A stretch of DNA of 64,000 bases, taken from positions 1 to 64,000 of the forward strand of contig NZ_LBJG01000027.1 in NCBI RefSeq assembly GCF_028128765.1, given 5' to 3'. Source of the DNA: Bradyrhizobium sp. CCBAU 51627 (GTDB lineage: Bacteria; Pseudomonadota; Alphaproteobacteria; Rhizobiales; Xanthobacteraceae). Within the stretch, counting starts at the first letter, position 1, and the number at the start of each line of letters is the position of its first letter. A model generated the notes under the pieces. It did not search any database. It was given only the letters and a program-made list of their open reading frames with translations, and had not been told where the DNA came from. The position numbers were made by a program, and so were the translations under genes. Below are positions 1 to 9,032 of this stretch, one piece after another.

Positions 1-147
1 AAACGTGACGACGGACGATCGCCCCTCAAGGTCAAGCCGGGATGGGCGATACATACGATATTTCCGAATTTCGGTAAAGCGGAATATTTTTGCGCAAGCT
101 TATTGACGCCGTCCGCGGTGTTTTGCCCGTCGGGCGCTCCGCGAAGG

Positions 148-1095
148 CTACGACCCGAAATCCTGCGGCGTGAACGAAAGGTCCATCACCTTCCATTCCG
201 CGTATTTGTCGACGGGCAACATCTTGTAGGGCTGGCAGGCCTGCATCGCGGTCATCGCGGATTTCACGATAGCCACGCCCTTCGCGGACGGCGGGGCCTC
301 GATCAGGATCGGCGGACGCACCAGCGTGCCGTCGGCGGCGAGCACCGCGCGCAGCTTGATGCGCACGGCGTCGGTCGGCGCGACGCCCGTCGGCAGTTTC
401 GAGCAAGTCCTCAGGTGACGGCGAAGCTCGGCGATGACTTCGGGCGGCAGCTTGGCTGCGGTCGAATCCTTTGCATCGCCGCCGTCATCCTTGGACGCGT
501 CCTTCGGCTCCGGCGGCAATTCGGGCGGCAGGCCCAGTATGACGCCATACTTCACGGTGACGTCGGGCTCCGGCGCCTGATAGGCCGGAGGTGCGGCCTG
601 CGGCTGCGGCATCGCCGGAGGTGGCTGCTGCGTCGCTTGAGGTTGAGGTAGCGGCGGTTGCGATGGCTGCGGCTGTAGCTGCTGCTGCGGTTGAGATTGC
701 TGAGGTTGTGCGTTGGCCTCTTGCTGCTTTGCCGCCTGTGACGGCTGAGGCGGCTTCTGCTCCGGCTCGTGCGAGGCCTGCTTCTGCTGCGTCGGCGCCT
801 TCTCACTGGCAGGCGCGGGCTTCTGCGCCGCATCCGGCTTGTCGGTAAGATCCAGCTTTGGCAGCTTCAGGTCGAGAAGCGGCTCCGGCGGCTTCTCCTT
901 CTGCTCCTGGGCTTTCTCTTCTGCTTTGGCCTCTTCCTTCACCTGCTCCGGCGTGACGATATCGACCGTCACGGTTTCGGGCGGCACGGAATGAAACGGA
1001 TGGACCTCACTGATCGCGATGATCAGCGCCACCAGCGTCAGATGCACAATCGCTGACGCTGCGATGTCCGTCCGTATGATCTTCCGCAGTTCCAT
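148..1095 (-). CDS. TolA/TonB-like envelope protein
   Basis: A 315-residue protein with the layout of the TonB/TolA family: a short cytoplasmic N-terminus, one membrane segment at about residues 12-32, a long Pro/Gln/Glu/Lys-rich linker (about 45-185) that could span the periplasm, and a folded C-terminal domain (about 215-315) resembling the TolA/TonB C-terminal domain. Such proteins couple inner-membrane energy to outer-membrane processes. No tolQ/R, exbB/D or pal lies beside it, so the partner complex is unknown. The ATG at 1095 is followed directly by the membrane segment, which supports the start. TolA-like is the more likely assignment because no TonB box partner or receptor gene is near. 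Confidence 0.75.
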   Translation of the reverse strand: MELRKIIRTDIAASAIVHLTLVALIIAISEVHPFHSVPPETVTVDIVTPEQVKEEAKAEEKAQEQKEKPPEPLLDLKLPKLDLTDKPDAAQKPAPASEKAPTQQKQASHEPEQKPPQPSQAAKQQEANAQPQQSQPQQQLQPQPSQPPLPQPQATQQPPPAMPQPQAAPPAYQAPEPDVTVKYGVILGLPPELPPEPKDASKDDGGDAKDSTAAKLPPEVIAELRRHLRTCSKLPTGVAPTDAVRIKLRAVLAADGTLVRPPILIEAPPSAKGVAIVKSAMTAMQACQPYKMLPVDKYAEWKVMDLSFTPQDFGS

Positions 1096-1144
1096 CGCCC
1101 GATCTTGGGTTGCCGGCCTGCTCCTAGCATACCGCAGGCTCCCC

Positions 1145-1963
1145 TCAATCCCATTTCGGCGCGAAGCCGAAATCGGTCAGGCGGCCCTTCGGGCTGGCCA
1201 GCGCGGAGATCGCCGCCATCTCGTCATCCGAGAGCTCGAAATCGAAAATCTCGATGTTTTCCGACAGGCGCTCGACGCGCGAGGTTCTGGGAATCGCCGA
1301 TACATTCTGTTGCACCAGCCAGCGCAGGCAGATTTGCGCCGGCGTCTTGCGACGGGCGTGGCCGATTTCCAGAAGTGTCTGGTCGGACTTGATGCGGCCC
1401 TTGGCGATCGGGCTATAGGCAACCAGCGCCATCCCGTGCTGGTCGCAGGCAGCCCTCACCTTCGCCTGATCCAGATAAGGGTGATATTCGACCTGGTTGC
1501 AGACCAGCGGCTCGCTCGACAGGGAGGCGGCCTGCTCGATCAAGGCCACCGTGAAATTGGAGACACCGATGTGCCGCGTCAGGCCCATGCGCTTGGCGTG
1601 CGCCAAGGCACCCAGCGTCTCTTCCAGCGGCACGTGCGGATTGGGCCAGTGCAACAGCACGAGGTCGGCGGCGGGAAGCCTCAAGCGCGCCAGACTTTCC
1701 TTGATCGACCGCTCGAGATCATGGGGTGCAAAATGGTTGGTCCAGACTTTCGTGGTGAGGAAGATGTCATCGCGGCGGACGCCGGAGGCGCGCAAACCGT
1801 CACCGACGTCGCGCTCGTTGTCATAGACCTGGGCGGTATCGATGTGGCGATAGCCGAGCCGCAGCGCCTGCTCGACCACGCGCGCGCAAGTCCGGCCGCT
1901 CAGCTCCCAGGTCCCCAGCCCGATCGCCGGGATTCTTGCGCCATTGGCCTCGACGAACAGCAT
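1145..1963 (-). CDS. Aldo/keto reductase
   Basis: A 272-residue (alpha/beta)8-barrel NADPH-dependent oxidoreductase of the aldo/keto reductase superfamily. The catalytic tetrad is visible: Asp42 and Tyr47 in the segment HIDTAQVYDNE, Lys72 in TTKVW, and His105 in LLHWPN. The length and the absence of long loops fit the bacterial 2,5-diketo-D-gluconate reductase / DkgA-DkgB group, but the substrate cannot be read from sequence. It is transcribed in the same direction as the TolA-like gene 50 bases downstream; no functional link is evident. Confidence 0.9.
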   Translation of the reverse strand: MLFVEANGARIPAIGLGTWELSGRTCARVVEQALRLGYRHIDTAQVYDNERDVGDGLRASGVRRDDIFLTTKVWTNHFAPHDLERSIKESLARLRLPAADLVLLHWPNPHVPLEETLGALAHAKRMGLTRHIGVSNFTVALIEQAASLSSEPLVCNQVEYHPYLDQAKVRAACDQHGMALVAYSPIAKGRIKSDQTLLEIGHARRKTPAQICLRWLVQQNVSAIPRTSRVERLSENIEIFDFELSDDEMAAISALASPKGRLTDFGFAPKWD

Positions 1964-2121
1964 GAGGAATCCCTCTGTTGCGGCAGCCCCAGACTCGTCA
2001 ATGGCGTCATTATGGACCCCGTCCGCCAGAGTGCAACGGACGACACGGGCCTCGGGTGCGGATCTTGGGCCGCAACGCCAACGGGAGGCTCGTATTCGGA
2101 ACGTGACGTCAGGCCTTGACG

Positions 2122-2433
2122 TCAGGCTTTGGCGAGCGCCTGGAACACGGTGTCGGGCGCATGCGCGATTACAGCCAGCAGGGCGCGGGCCGGTCCGCGC
2201 GGGGCGCGCTTGCCCTGCTCCCAGTTGCGGATGGTCTCGACGGGCACACCGAGCTTGGCGGCAAATTCCATCTGGGTGAGGCAGGCGCGCCGGCGCAAAT
2301 CGCGCACCGCGAGCGAGCCGGCCTCGGCTGGCGGAGCCTCGACCGCAGGTGGGACCGGCTGGACGGGAAACTCTTGCCCGTCCCGTAATTCAACGACCCG
2401 TCCGTCCGCTTTCAGCCGCAACCGCATGCTCAT
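2122..2433 (-). CDS. Small XRE-type helix-turn-helix protein
   Basis: A 103-residue protein with a C-terminal lambda-repressor-like helix-turn-helix: TQMEFAAKLGVPVETIRNWE and the following KRAPRGPAR (about residues 52-82) match the fold seen in HigA/NadS-type antitoxins and small XRE regulators. The N-terminal 45 residues are Pro/Glu-rich and carry no recognised domain. There is no toxin-like gene next to it, so it is better treated as an orphan regulator than as a toxin-antitoxin component. Confidence 0.75.
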   Translation of the reverse strand: MSMRLRLKADGRVVELRDGQEFPVQPVPPAVEAPPAEAGSLAVRDLRRRACLTQMEFAAKLGVPVETIRNWEQGKRAPRGPARALLAVIAHAPDTVFQALAKA

Positions 2434-2479
2434 TCCCCCAAGCGGGACGATGATGCGGCAGGTCGCTTAAGGTCGGATT

Positions 2480-2655
2480 AAAGATGGGAGGTCGATGCTC
2501 GCGCCCTCGTGTCCCGGGCGCGCTGCAGCGCGTAGCGCTGCTGCGCAGAACCGGGATCCAAAAAGGGACGCGCTCCGTAGCACGATGGGCCCCGGCTCTG
2601 CTGCGCACCGCGAAGGCGCGCTGCGCCGCGTCCGGGGCACGAGAGCATGGTTGCC
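2480..2655. repeat. GC-rich intergenic repeat region
   Basis: This gene-free stretch between the HTH gene and mgtE consists of interlocking inverted words (GGGCGCGCTGCAGCGCG, CTGCTGCGCAG, CGCGCTGCGCCGCG, and CCCGGGCG opposite TCCGGGGC). The mix of CCCGG/CCGGGG, GCTGCGC and GGGCCCCGGCTCTGC words resembles interspersed palindromic elements of Bradyrhizobium chromosomes, and similar words recur near 57290-57320. It may form strong structures in RNA. The family assignment is by eye. Confidence 0.5.
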
Positions 2656-2662
2656 GCGCCCC

Positions 2663-4084
2663 CTACTTCAGCCCGAACCACAGCGTCGCGATACCGAGGA
2701 AGGAGAAGAAGCCGACGACGTCGGTCACCGTCGTCACAAACGTGCCGGAAGCGACGGCCGGATCGGCCCTGACGCGTTCGAGCGCCATCGGGATCAGGAT
2801 GCCGCCGAGCGCGCCTGCGATGAGGTTGCAGATCATCGCAAGGCCGATGACGACGCCAAGGCCCGGGATCTTGAACCAGGCCACCGCGGCGATGCCCGTG
2901 ATCACCGCAAAGGCGACGCCGTTGATGAGACCGACCAACGTTTCGCGGATGATCACGCGCCAGGCGTTGGAGGAGCCGAGTTCGCGGGTCGCGAGTGCGC
3001 GCACCGCGACCGTCATGGTCTGGGTCGCGGCATTGCCGCCCTGGCTCGCCACGATCGGCGCCAGCACCGCAAGCGCCACCATCTGTTCGAGTTGGCCCTC
3101 GAACAGGCCGAGCACGGAGGATGCGAGGAACGCGGTGGCGAGATTGATCAGCAGCCAGTTGAAGCGGCCGCGCGCAATGGTCAGGAACGTGTCCGACAGC
3201 TCTTCGTCGCTGGTGACGCCGCCGAGCGCCTTGAGGTCCTCGTCCGCCTCTTCCTCGATCACGTCGACCACGTCGTCGACGGTGATGACGCCGACGAGGC
3301 GGTCCTGGGTGTCGAGCACAGGGGCGGCGACGAGATTGTACTTGCCGAACATGCGCGCGACCTCCTCCTGGTCCTCCAGGACGGAGACGCGGCGGCGATC
3401 CTCATCGGTCAGCTCGGTGAGCGGCACCGGGCGCCGCGCGCGCAAGATCACGTCGAGCGGAATCGCGCCCTGCCAGTGCTGGTCCTTGTCGACGACGTAG
3501 ATCTCGTAGAAGCGGTCCGGCAGGTCGGGCGTATCGCGCATGTAGTCGATCGCCTGCCCGACCGTGAAATCCTGCGGCACGGCGATGAATTCGGTCTGCA
3601 TGCGGCGGCCGGCGGAGTTTTCCGGATACAGCAGGCTGCGTTCGAGCGCGACGCGCTCCTTGAGCGGCAGCTTCTCGAGGATCTCCTCCTGCTCGTCCTC
3701 GTCGAGGGTTTCGAGCAGCTCGACCGCATCGTCGGATTCGAGCTCGCGGACGCCCTCGGCCACCGTCTCGGGCGGCAGCTCGTCGAGGATCTCCTCGCGC
3801 ACGCTCTCGTCGACCTCGTTCAGCGCGGAAAAGTCGAAGTCGGTGCCGGTCAGCTCGACCAGACGGACGCGGTTGTCGGGCGCGAGCGCCGCGATCAGAT
3901 CACCGAGGTCGGCCTCATGGAGATCGGCGACGCAGGCGCGCAGCGCAGCGCTGTCGGCGGCCTCGATCGCATGGGCGATTTCCTCGACGAATTCGTGCCT
4001 GATTTCGCCGTCTTCATTGCGCATCGGCACGTGGTCGAGTACCGAGGCCTCAGCGACGTGAGCACCGTCCATATGTTCATCCAT
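2663..4084 (-). CDS. mgtE: MgtE-type magnesium channel
   Basis: A 473-residue Mg2+ channel/transporter when started at the ATG at 4084 (MDEHMDGAH); an upstream in-frame ATG at 4198 would add an unlikely Cys/Arg-rich tail that overlaps the divergent gene. In order it has the cytosolic MgtE_N superhelical domain (about 30-165), two CBS domains (about 165-290, with the VITVDDVVDVI motif) and a five-helix membrane domain (about 310-473) containing the family signature around QGGNAATQTM. MgtE opens when cytosolic Mg2+ falls. The gene is divergent from the first deacetylase gene with only about 80 bases between. Confidence 0.95.
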   Translation of the reverse strand: MDEHMDGAHVAEASVLDHVPMRNEDGEIRHEFVEEIAHAIEAADSAALRACVADLHEADLGDLIAALAPDNRVRLVELTGTDFDFSALNEVDESVREEILDELPPETVAEGVRELESDDAVELLETLDEDEQEEILEKLPLKERVALERSLLYPENSAGRRMQTEFIAVPQDFTVGQAIDYMRDTPDLPDRFYEIYVVDKDQHWQGAIPLDVILRARRPVPLTELTDEDRRRVSVLEDQEEVARMFGKYNLVAAPVLDTQDRLVGVITVDDVVDVIEEEADEDLKALGGVTSDEELSDTFLTIARGRFNWLLINLATAFLASSVLGLFEGQLEQMVALAVLAPIVASQGGNAATQTMTVAVRALATRELGSSNAWRVIIRETLVGLINGVAFAVITGIAAVAWFKIPGLGVVIGLAMICNLIAGALGGILIPMALERVRADPAVASGTFVTTVTDVVGFFSFLGIATLWFGLK

Positions 4085-4167
4085 GGTGCGCCTCGCCGTT
4101 TGACAGGTTGGAACGAGTGGTCTGGGCTGATGGTTCAGGCAATACCCACAAGGCAATCGCGAGCGCA

Positions 4168-4974
4168 ATGGCAAAGATGCATCGACCGGAACGGACATGG
4201 ATCAGGATGGGCCTGGCTCTCACCACCCTCACCGCGATCGGTTCTGTCGCAGCCGCGGACTGCCCGCGCAAGGATGCGCTCGGCACCTCTCGCGTCCTGA
4301 GCGTCGATGCCAAGACCACGCCGCGCGTCGGATTGAAGAGCTTTCCGCAGACGCTGCCGCTCGCCGATCACGAGGTCGTGCTGACCTTCGACGACGGCCC
4401 GCATCCGCCGACGACGTCGAAGGTGCTGGCGGCGCTGGCGCAGGAATGCGTGCGCGCGACCTTCTTCGTGATCGGCCAGCATGCCGCCGAACATCCTGAC
4501 ATGGTCAAGCGCCTGGCGCGCGAGGGCCACACCGTCGGGCACCACACCTTCTCACATCCGTTCATGGCGCGGATCCCGGCCGACAAGGCGAGGAGCGAGA
4601 TCGACCGCGGCATCGCCGCCGACGAAATGGCGCTCCACGGGGTCTCGACCACGACACCGTCGACACCGTTCTTCCGCTTTCCCTATTTCGAGGCGACGCA
4701 GGCCGAGCTCGACCTGCTCCAGGCGCGCGGCATCGTCGTGTTCGGCGCGGATCTGTGGGCCAGCGACTGGAGCGAGATGACGCCGGAACAGGAATTGAAG
4801 CTGATCACCGGACGCGTGGCTGCCGCCGGCAAGGGCATCATCCTGTTCCACGATTCCAAGGCGCGCACAGCCGCCATCATGCCGGCCTTCCTGCGATACC
4901 TCAGAGAGAACGGCTTTCACGTGGTTCACGTGGTTCCGACGGGCTCAGCGCAGAACAACGCCGACGCGCATTGA
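4168..4974 (+). CDS. Secreted polysaccharide deacetylase (copy 1)
   Basis: A carbohydrate esterase family 4 (NodB-homology) protein of about 268 residues with an N-terminal signal peptide (RMGLALTTLTAIGSVAAA). Motif 1 is TFDDGP with the catalytic base and metal Asp, motif 2 is HHTFSHP with the metal-binding His pair, motif 3 is FFRFPYF, and LFHDSKART matches the late catalytic His motif. It should remove acetyl groups from an envelope or exported polysaccharide. The start at 4168 is tentative; ATGs at 4177 and 4207 are also usable. It is followed by a close paralogue, so a tandem duplication is likely. Confidence 0.88.
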   Translation: MAKMHRPERTWIRMGLALTTLTAIGSVAAADCPRKDALGTSRVLSVDAKTTPRVGLKSFPQTLPLADHEVVLTFDDGPHPPTTSKVLAALAQECVRATFFVIGQHAAEHPDMVKRLAREGHTVGHHTFSHPFMARIPADKARSEIDRGIAADEMALHGVSTTTPSTPFFRFPYFEATQAELDLLQARGIVVFGADLWASDWSEMTPEQELKLITGRVAAAGKGIILFHDSKARTAAIMPAFLRYLRENGFHVVHVVPTGSAQNNADAH

Positions 4975-5154
4975 TGCCGGAATGTCACGCCTCACCAAAA
5001 TGGGGTGATCTGAGGCCTATTAACACTCTGTTCATGCTACGCCATGCAATGATTGAGGGGGAGCCGAGCCAGGAACGGTCGTTGCGCCTGAACCGTTTCC
5101 TGATGTCACCGACCTAATTATGGCGACAGTCGCAAATGAGGACTTACAGGGTTC

Positions 5155-6399
5155 ATGATCGGCAGTAGCGTTGTGATCCGGACGCGATCCTGGACCGTCC
5201 TGCTTCTGGGGCTGTTGACCGCAGCCTCGCCGGCGGCCTTCGCGGCCGACTGCCCCGGTCATCCTGATGCGCTCGGCACCTCCCGCACCCTCGTCGTCGA
5301 TCCGCGCGAGCATCCGCGCATCGGCACCATGCAGTATCGCGAGACGCTGCCGCTGAAAGACCACGAGGTCGTCCTCACCTTCGACGACGGTCCGCTGCCG
5401 AAATATTCGAACCAGGTGCTCCAGATCCTCGCGAACGAGTGCATCAAGGCGACCTTCTTCATTATCGGTCAGCAGGCCAAGGCCAATCCGGAGGGCGTGC
5501 GCAAGCTGGTGGCGGCGGGTCACACCGTCGGGACGCACAGCATGACCCATCCGCTGACGATGAACAGGATGCCGATCGACAAGGCTGAGGCCGAGATCAA
5601 CGGCGGCATCGATTGGACCTCGGCGGCAATGACGGACCCATCCAAGCTGGCGCCGTTCTTCCGCATCCCCGGCCTGATGCGCGCTGACGGCGTCGAGGAC
5701 TATCTGATCTCGCGCGGCATCCAGGTGTGGAGCGCCGACTTCCCGGCGGACGACTGGCGGCATGTGTCACCCGATCGCGTCTACCAGCTCGCGATCCAGC
5801 GGCTGGAGGCCAAGGGCAAAGGCATTCTGCTGCTGCACGACATCCAGGCCCGCACCGTGGCGGCGCTGCCGAAGATCATCCGCGAGTTGAAGGCGCGCGG
5901 CTATCGCATCGTGCATGTGGTGCCCGCGACGCCCGACCGGCCGGCGACGCCGACCACGCCGGTCGAGTGGCTGCTCCATCCGCCGACGGAATCGACGCCG
6001 ATCGCGCGCTGGCCGGCCGTGCCGAATTTCGCCTTCACGCAGACCGCGACCTTGCCGGCGCCCGAGCTCGCCGATCTCAACGCGCAGACCGCACGCCAGC
6101 CCCAGCTGCTGCCGCGCAAAACCGTGGCACAGGCCGATATCGCGGCCACCCTGCCCGCGCCCGGCCGCGATGTCTTCGCTATTCCCGAGGGCTCGATCGA
6201 GGTGCTGCTGTCAACCGCCTTGTCGCGCCGGGCCGCGACGCGGCTCGCGATGGCGGCCGAGGCGCCCCATGCCGGCAAGGCTGGCAGGATGCATCCGCGG
6301 CGGGCGGCTGCCTACCCCGCGTCGAAACACGCGGCTCAAGTCAAGACCACGCCGCCCCGCCCGACCCGCCTCGCCACCAGCGTGAAGAAGCGCGCCTGA
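5155..6399 (+). CDS. Secreted polysaccharide deacetylase (copy 2, extended)
   Basis: A 414-residue paralogue of the preceding gene. It shares the start of the mature protein (DCPGHPDALGTSRTLVVD versus DCPRKDALGTSRVLSVD), the TFDDGP motif, the GTHSMTHP motif and the late LLLHDIQART motif. A clear signal peptide ends near AAFAA. It differs in a roughly 140-residue C-terminal extension (from about 265) rich in Pro, Ala and basic residues and with no recognised domain, which could be an envelope-binding tail. The motif-3 region reads FFRIPGL, so the aromatic residues of copy 1 are missing. Confidence 0.88.
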   Translation: MIGSSVVIRTRSWTVLLLGLLTAASPAAFAADCPGHPDALGTSRTLVVDPREHPRIGTMQYRETLPLKDHEVVLTFDDGPLPKYSNQVLQILANECIKATFFIIGQQAKANPEGVRKLVAAGHTVGTHSMTHPLTMNRMPIDKAEAEINGGIDWTSAAMTDPSKLAPFFRIPGLMRADGVEDYLISRGIQVWSADFPADDWRHVSPDRVYQLAIQRLEAKGKGILLLHDIQARTVAALPKIIRELKARGYRIVHVVPATPDRPATPTTPVEWLLHPPTESTPIARWPAVPNFAFTQTATLPAPELADLNAQTARQPQLLPRKTVAQADIAATLPAPGRDVFAIPEGSIEVLLSTALSRRAATRLAMAAEAPHAGKAGRMHPRRAAAYPASKHAAQVKTTPPRPTRLATSVKKRA

Positions 6400-6409
6400 A
6401 CAGAAGCCG

Positions 6410-6784
6410 TTACTGCCGCATGATGTTGGCGACGCAGAGCAGCACGATCAGCGCCAGGAAGAACAGGTCCATATAGGACTTGAGCTCGCCGTCGCGGCGC
6501 AGCCGCGCCACGTCAGTCACGATCTGCTTGCGCGCGCTGGTCCCACCCGAGCCGTCGTTGATCGGCGCTTGGAGCCGCTTGGTTTCGGCTTCGAGCTTCT
6601 CGATCTTCTGAAAGAAGTAGAACGCCCGCAGCGTCGAGGCCGCGCGCATGCCGGCATAGACCAGCACCAGGATCGCGAGGATCGCCCGGTTCTGGTACTT
6701 CTCCATGAAGTTCAGGCTGAAATAGACCAGCGCCATGAATGCGAAATTGGTCAGGAAACGGTAGACGAAGCTTAGAAAGACCAT
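6410..6784 (-). CDS. Small membrane protein, unknown function
   Basis: A 124-residue protein with hydrophobic segments at about 5-25, 33-55 and 103-121, separated by a charged stretch (about 58-100, KIEKLEAETKRL) that could form a short coiled coil in the cytoplasm. No family is recognised. The gene faces the second deacetylase gene tail to tail with ten bases between. Confidence 0.6.
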   Translation of the reverse strand: MVFLSFVYRFLTNFAFMALVYFSLNFMEKYQNRAILAILVLVYAGMRAASTLRAFYFFQKIEKLEAETKRLQAPINDGSGGTSARKQIVTDVARLRRDGELKSYMDLFFLALIVLLCVANIMRQ

Positions 6785-7031
6785 GCTGGCTCCAGCCGAG
6801 AGAGGTCGCGCGAGGCGCGTCTACGCCAATTTTGTTTCAAGAAAGATACCATCGCCCCCCGCGCCGCCGCCTTTTAGCCACGCCCCGCCATAAAGCAAGC
6901 AAGAGCCTGGCTCCTCGCCCGCTTCGACGCGCCAAACCGCGCGCCCGGTGCGGCCCGATGGAGATTCAGCGGAAGCTGCGGTAGACTGCTGCCGCCGCAC
7001 CAGGCGAAGTCTTGCGGATTGGGGTCTGCCG

Positions 7032-7289
7032 ATGCCGAAGAAGGGAATCACGGGCCACGACGACTGGGTTCTGACCGAAGCGCTCGCAACCGCCCTGGTC
7101 GCGCTCGAGCAGCTCGAGGCGAAGCACCAGCCGAGCGCACACATGGACGACATCCGCAAGATGCTGTCGAACGGCAAGGAGCCAGCGGCGGTGAAGCTGC
7201 ATCTGGCCCAGGCCAAATGCCGTCTGTTTCCCGATCTCGATCCGCTCGAGATCTACCGGGAATATGGGATCGGCGAGGAATATGGCTGA
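7032..7289 (+). CDS. Small conserved protein, unknown function
   Basis: An 85-residue soluble protein started at the ATG at 7032, behind GGGGT. The middle is predicted helical (EALATALVALEQLEAKHQP) and the end carries CRLFPDLDPLEIYREYG. No domain is recognised. Its last 25 codons have a decayed second copy at 9033-9107, on the far side of the DUF1326-DUF2182 pair. Confidence 0.65.
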   Translation: MPKKGITGHDDWVLTEALATALVALEQLEAKHQPSAHMDDIRKMLSNGKEPAAVKLHLAQAKCRLFPDLDPLEIYREYGIGEEYG

Positions 7290-7520
7290 GAAGCGCGCGC
7301 GGGGCAGCCGAATTGCGCGGGGGAGAGCAGTCGCCTTGCCGACATTTCAATGGCTTGCGGAAATGCTCGAAGGGTTGAGGTGCATTCCCAGCTGATCGGT
7401 GCTTTTTTCCAGCAAGCCGGCCGAGCCCCGCTTGCGGGACTTCGCCGCGCGGCGTAATTTTCAACGACACGTAGCTCATGCGAGAGAAATCTATCGGGTT
7501 CGACCTAGCGGGAGAGAACG

Positions 7521-8150
7521 ATGGCAGATGTCCCATGGCAGCTTTCCGGTGACTATTTCGAAAACTGCAGTTGCAGCCTCGTGTGTCCCTGCCTTGTGTC
7601 CGCGGCTCCTCCGCTGACATCGCGACCGACCGAGGGCTTCTGCAACGTCCCCCTGATCTTCCATGTCGAAAGCGGTCGCTATGGCGACGTCGCGCTCGAT
7701 GGACTCAACGTCCTGGTGATCCTCCACGCACCCGGGGTGATGGCAGACGGAGATTGGTCGGTGGCCGCCTATATCGATCAGCGCGCCGACGATCGGCAGA
7801 CCGAGGCTCTCGCTGCGATCTTCACCGGCGCCGCCGGTGGTCCGATGGCCGCCTTCGCGCCGTTGATCAGCAAGAACCTGGGCGTGCGCAAGGTGCCGAT
7901 CACATTCCGGATCGACGGCAAGACCCGGTCCGCGGAAATCCCGGGTATTTTGCATATGTCCGTTGATCCATTGCCGACCATGCATCCGAGCGGCGAAATG
8001 TGGGTGAACATCGGTCATCCGGTGAGCCCCGACAACATGGTCATGGCGGTCGGCGCCGCCGGCAACACGTTCAGCGATCACGGCATGCACTGGGATAATT
8101 CCGGCAAGAACGGCCTCTATGCGCCGATCCGCTGGTCGAACCAGGCTTGA
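7521..8150 (+). CDS. DUF1326 family protein
   Basis: A 209-residue cytoplasmic protein of the DUF1326 family. The diagnostic N-terminus is present: WQLSGDYFENCSCSLVCPC, where Cys residues lie in a CSCxxxCPC arrangement likely to bind a metal. GGGAGAG lies just upstream of the ATG. DUF1326 genes are commonly followed by a DUF2182 membrane protein gene, as here 51 bases downstream, so the two probably act together. A copper or other soft-metal role is plausible from the Cys cluster and from the neighbouring bufferin locus, but no biochemical function is known to me. Confidence 0.85.
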   Translation: MADVPWQLSGDYFENCSCSLVCPCLVSAAPPLTSRPTEGFCNVPLIFHVESGRYGDVALDGLNVLVILHAPGVMADGDWSVAAYIDQRADDRQTEALAAIFTGAAGGPMAAFAPLISKNLGVRKVPITFRIDGKTRSAEIPGILHMSVDPLPTMHPSGEMWVNIGHPVSPDNMVMAVGAAGNTFSDHGMHWDNSGKNGLYAPIRWSNQA

Positions 8151-8201
8151 TGCAACTTCCGATACCGGCCCTGGACGAGGGCCGGAAAACGTCCATCGCA
8201 G

Positions 8202-9026
8202 ATGACCGACAGCGCCCTGGAAACCGTGCTGCGCCGTGACCGCTGGGTCGTCAGCGGCGCCATCGGCATCATTGTCGCGCTGGCATGGAGCTACGTGCTC
8301 TGGCTCGCCAACGACATGGATATGGGCGGCATGGACATGACCGGCTTCCGGATGATCCCGGCCGGGATCGGAATCATGATGCCGGCGAGCGCGCCGTGGC
8401 GAGCGATCGAGTTCGCCTACGTGTTCCTGATGTGGGCGGTGATGATGGTCGGAATGATGGCGCCCTCGGCCGCGCCCATGATCCTCATGTATGCCGGCGT
8501 GGGCCGACGGGGCAAGGCGCAGGGCAAGCCGTTCGCCGCGACCGGCTGGTTTGCGGCCGGCTATCTCCTCGCCTGGAGCGGCTTCTCGCTGGCAGCCACC
8601 TTGCTCCAATGGGTGATCGAGCGCGCGGCCCTGCTGGATTCCCGGATGGTGATCGTCAGCAACCTGCTCGGCGCAATCGTGCTGATCGCGGCGGGAATCT
8701 ATCAATGGACACCGCTCAAAGAGGTCTGCCTCGCTCAGTGCCAGTCGCCGTTCACGTTCCTGATGCGCCACGGCGGCTTTCGCGACAACGCTCGAGGCTG
8801 CCTCCTGCTGGGGTTGCGGCACGGCGGCTATTGCGTCGGCTGCTGCTGGGTTTTGATGGCGCTTCTGTTCGTGGGCGGAGTCATGAACGTGCTTTGGATT
8901 GCGCTCCTGACGCTGCTCGTTCTGCTGGAGAAACTCACACCGGTCGGACGATGGATCGCGCGTGCTGCCGGCATTGCATGTGTGGCCGCTGGCGCCTGGC
9001 TGCTGGTGTTCCTACCGCAGGGATGA
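8202..9026 (+). CDS. DUF2182 integral membrane protein
   Basis: A 274-residue polytopic membrane protein (about six or seven helices) of the DUF2182 family, annotated elsewhere as a predicted metal-binding membrane protein. It is rich in Met in patches that resemble copper-handling proteins: DMDMGGMDMTGFRM between the first two helices and MWAVMMVGMMAPSAAPMILM in a helix. It also has CLAQCQ and YCVGCCW, four to five Cys that could bind metal. It forms a likely operon with the DUF1326 gene. Metal handling in the inner membrane is an inference from composition and partner. Confidence 0.85.
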   Translation: MTDSALETVLRRDRWVVSGAIGIIVALAWSYVLWLANDMDMGGMDMTGFRMIPAGIGIMMPASAPWRAIEFAYVFLMWAVMMVGMMAPSAAPMILMYAGVGRRGKAQGKPFAATGWFAAGYLLAWSGFSLAATLLQWVIERAALLDSRMVIVSNLLGAIVLIAAGIYQWTPLKEVCLAQCQSPFTFLMRHGGFRDNARGCLLLGLRHGGYCVGCCWVLMALLFVGGVMNVLWIALLTLLVLLEKLTPVGRWIARAAGIACVAAGAWLLVFLPQG

Positions 9027-9032
9027 GCGGCC

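Noticed and set aside
1..147. Window start upstream of the TolA-like gene
   Set aside because: Short open frames here overlap the TolA-like gene in other frames and have no ribosome site; nothing to annotate.
2122..2433. HTH protein as an antitoxin
   Set aside because: No toxin-like gene is adjacent in either direction, so it is not called a toxin-antitoxin unit.
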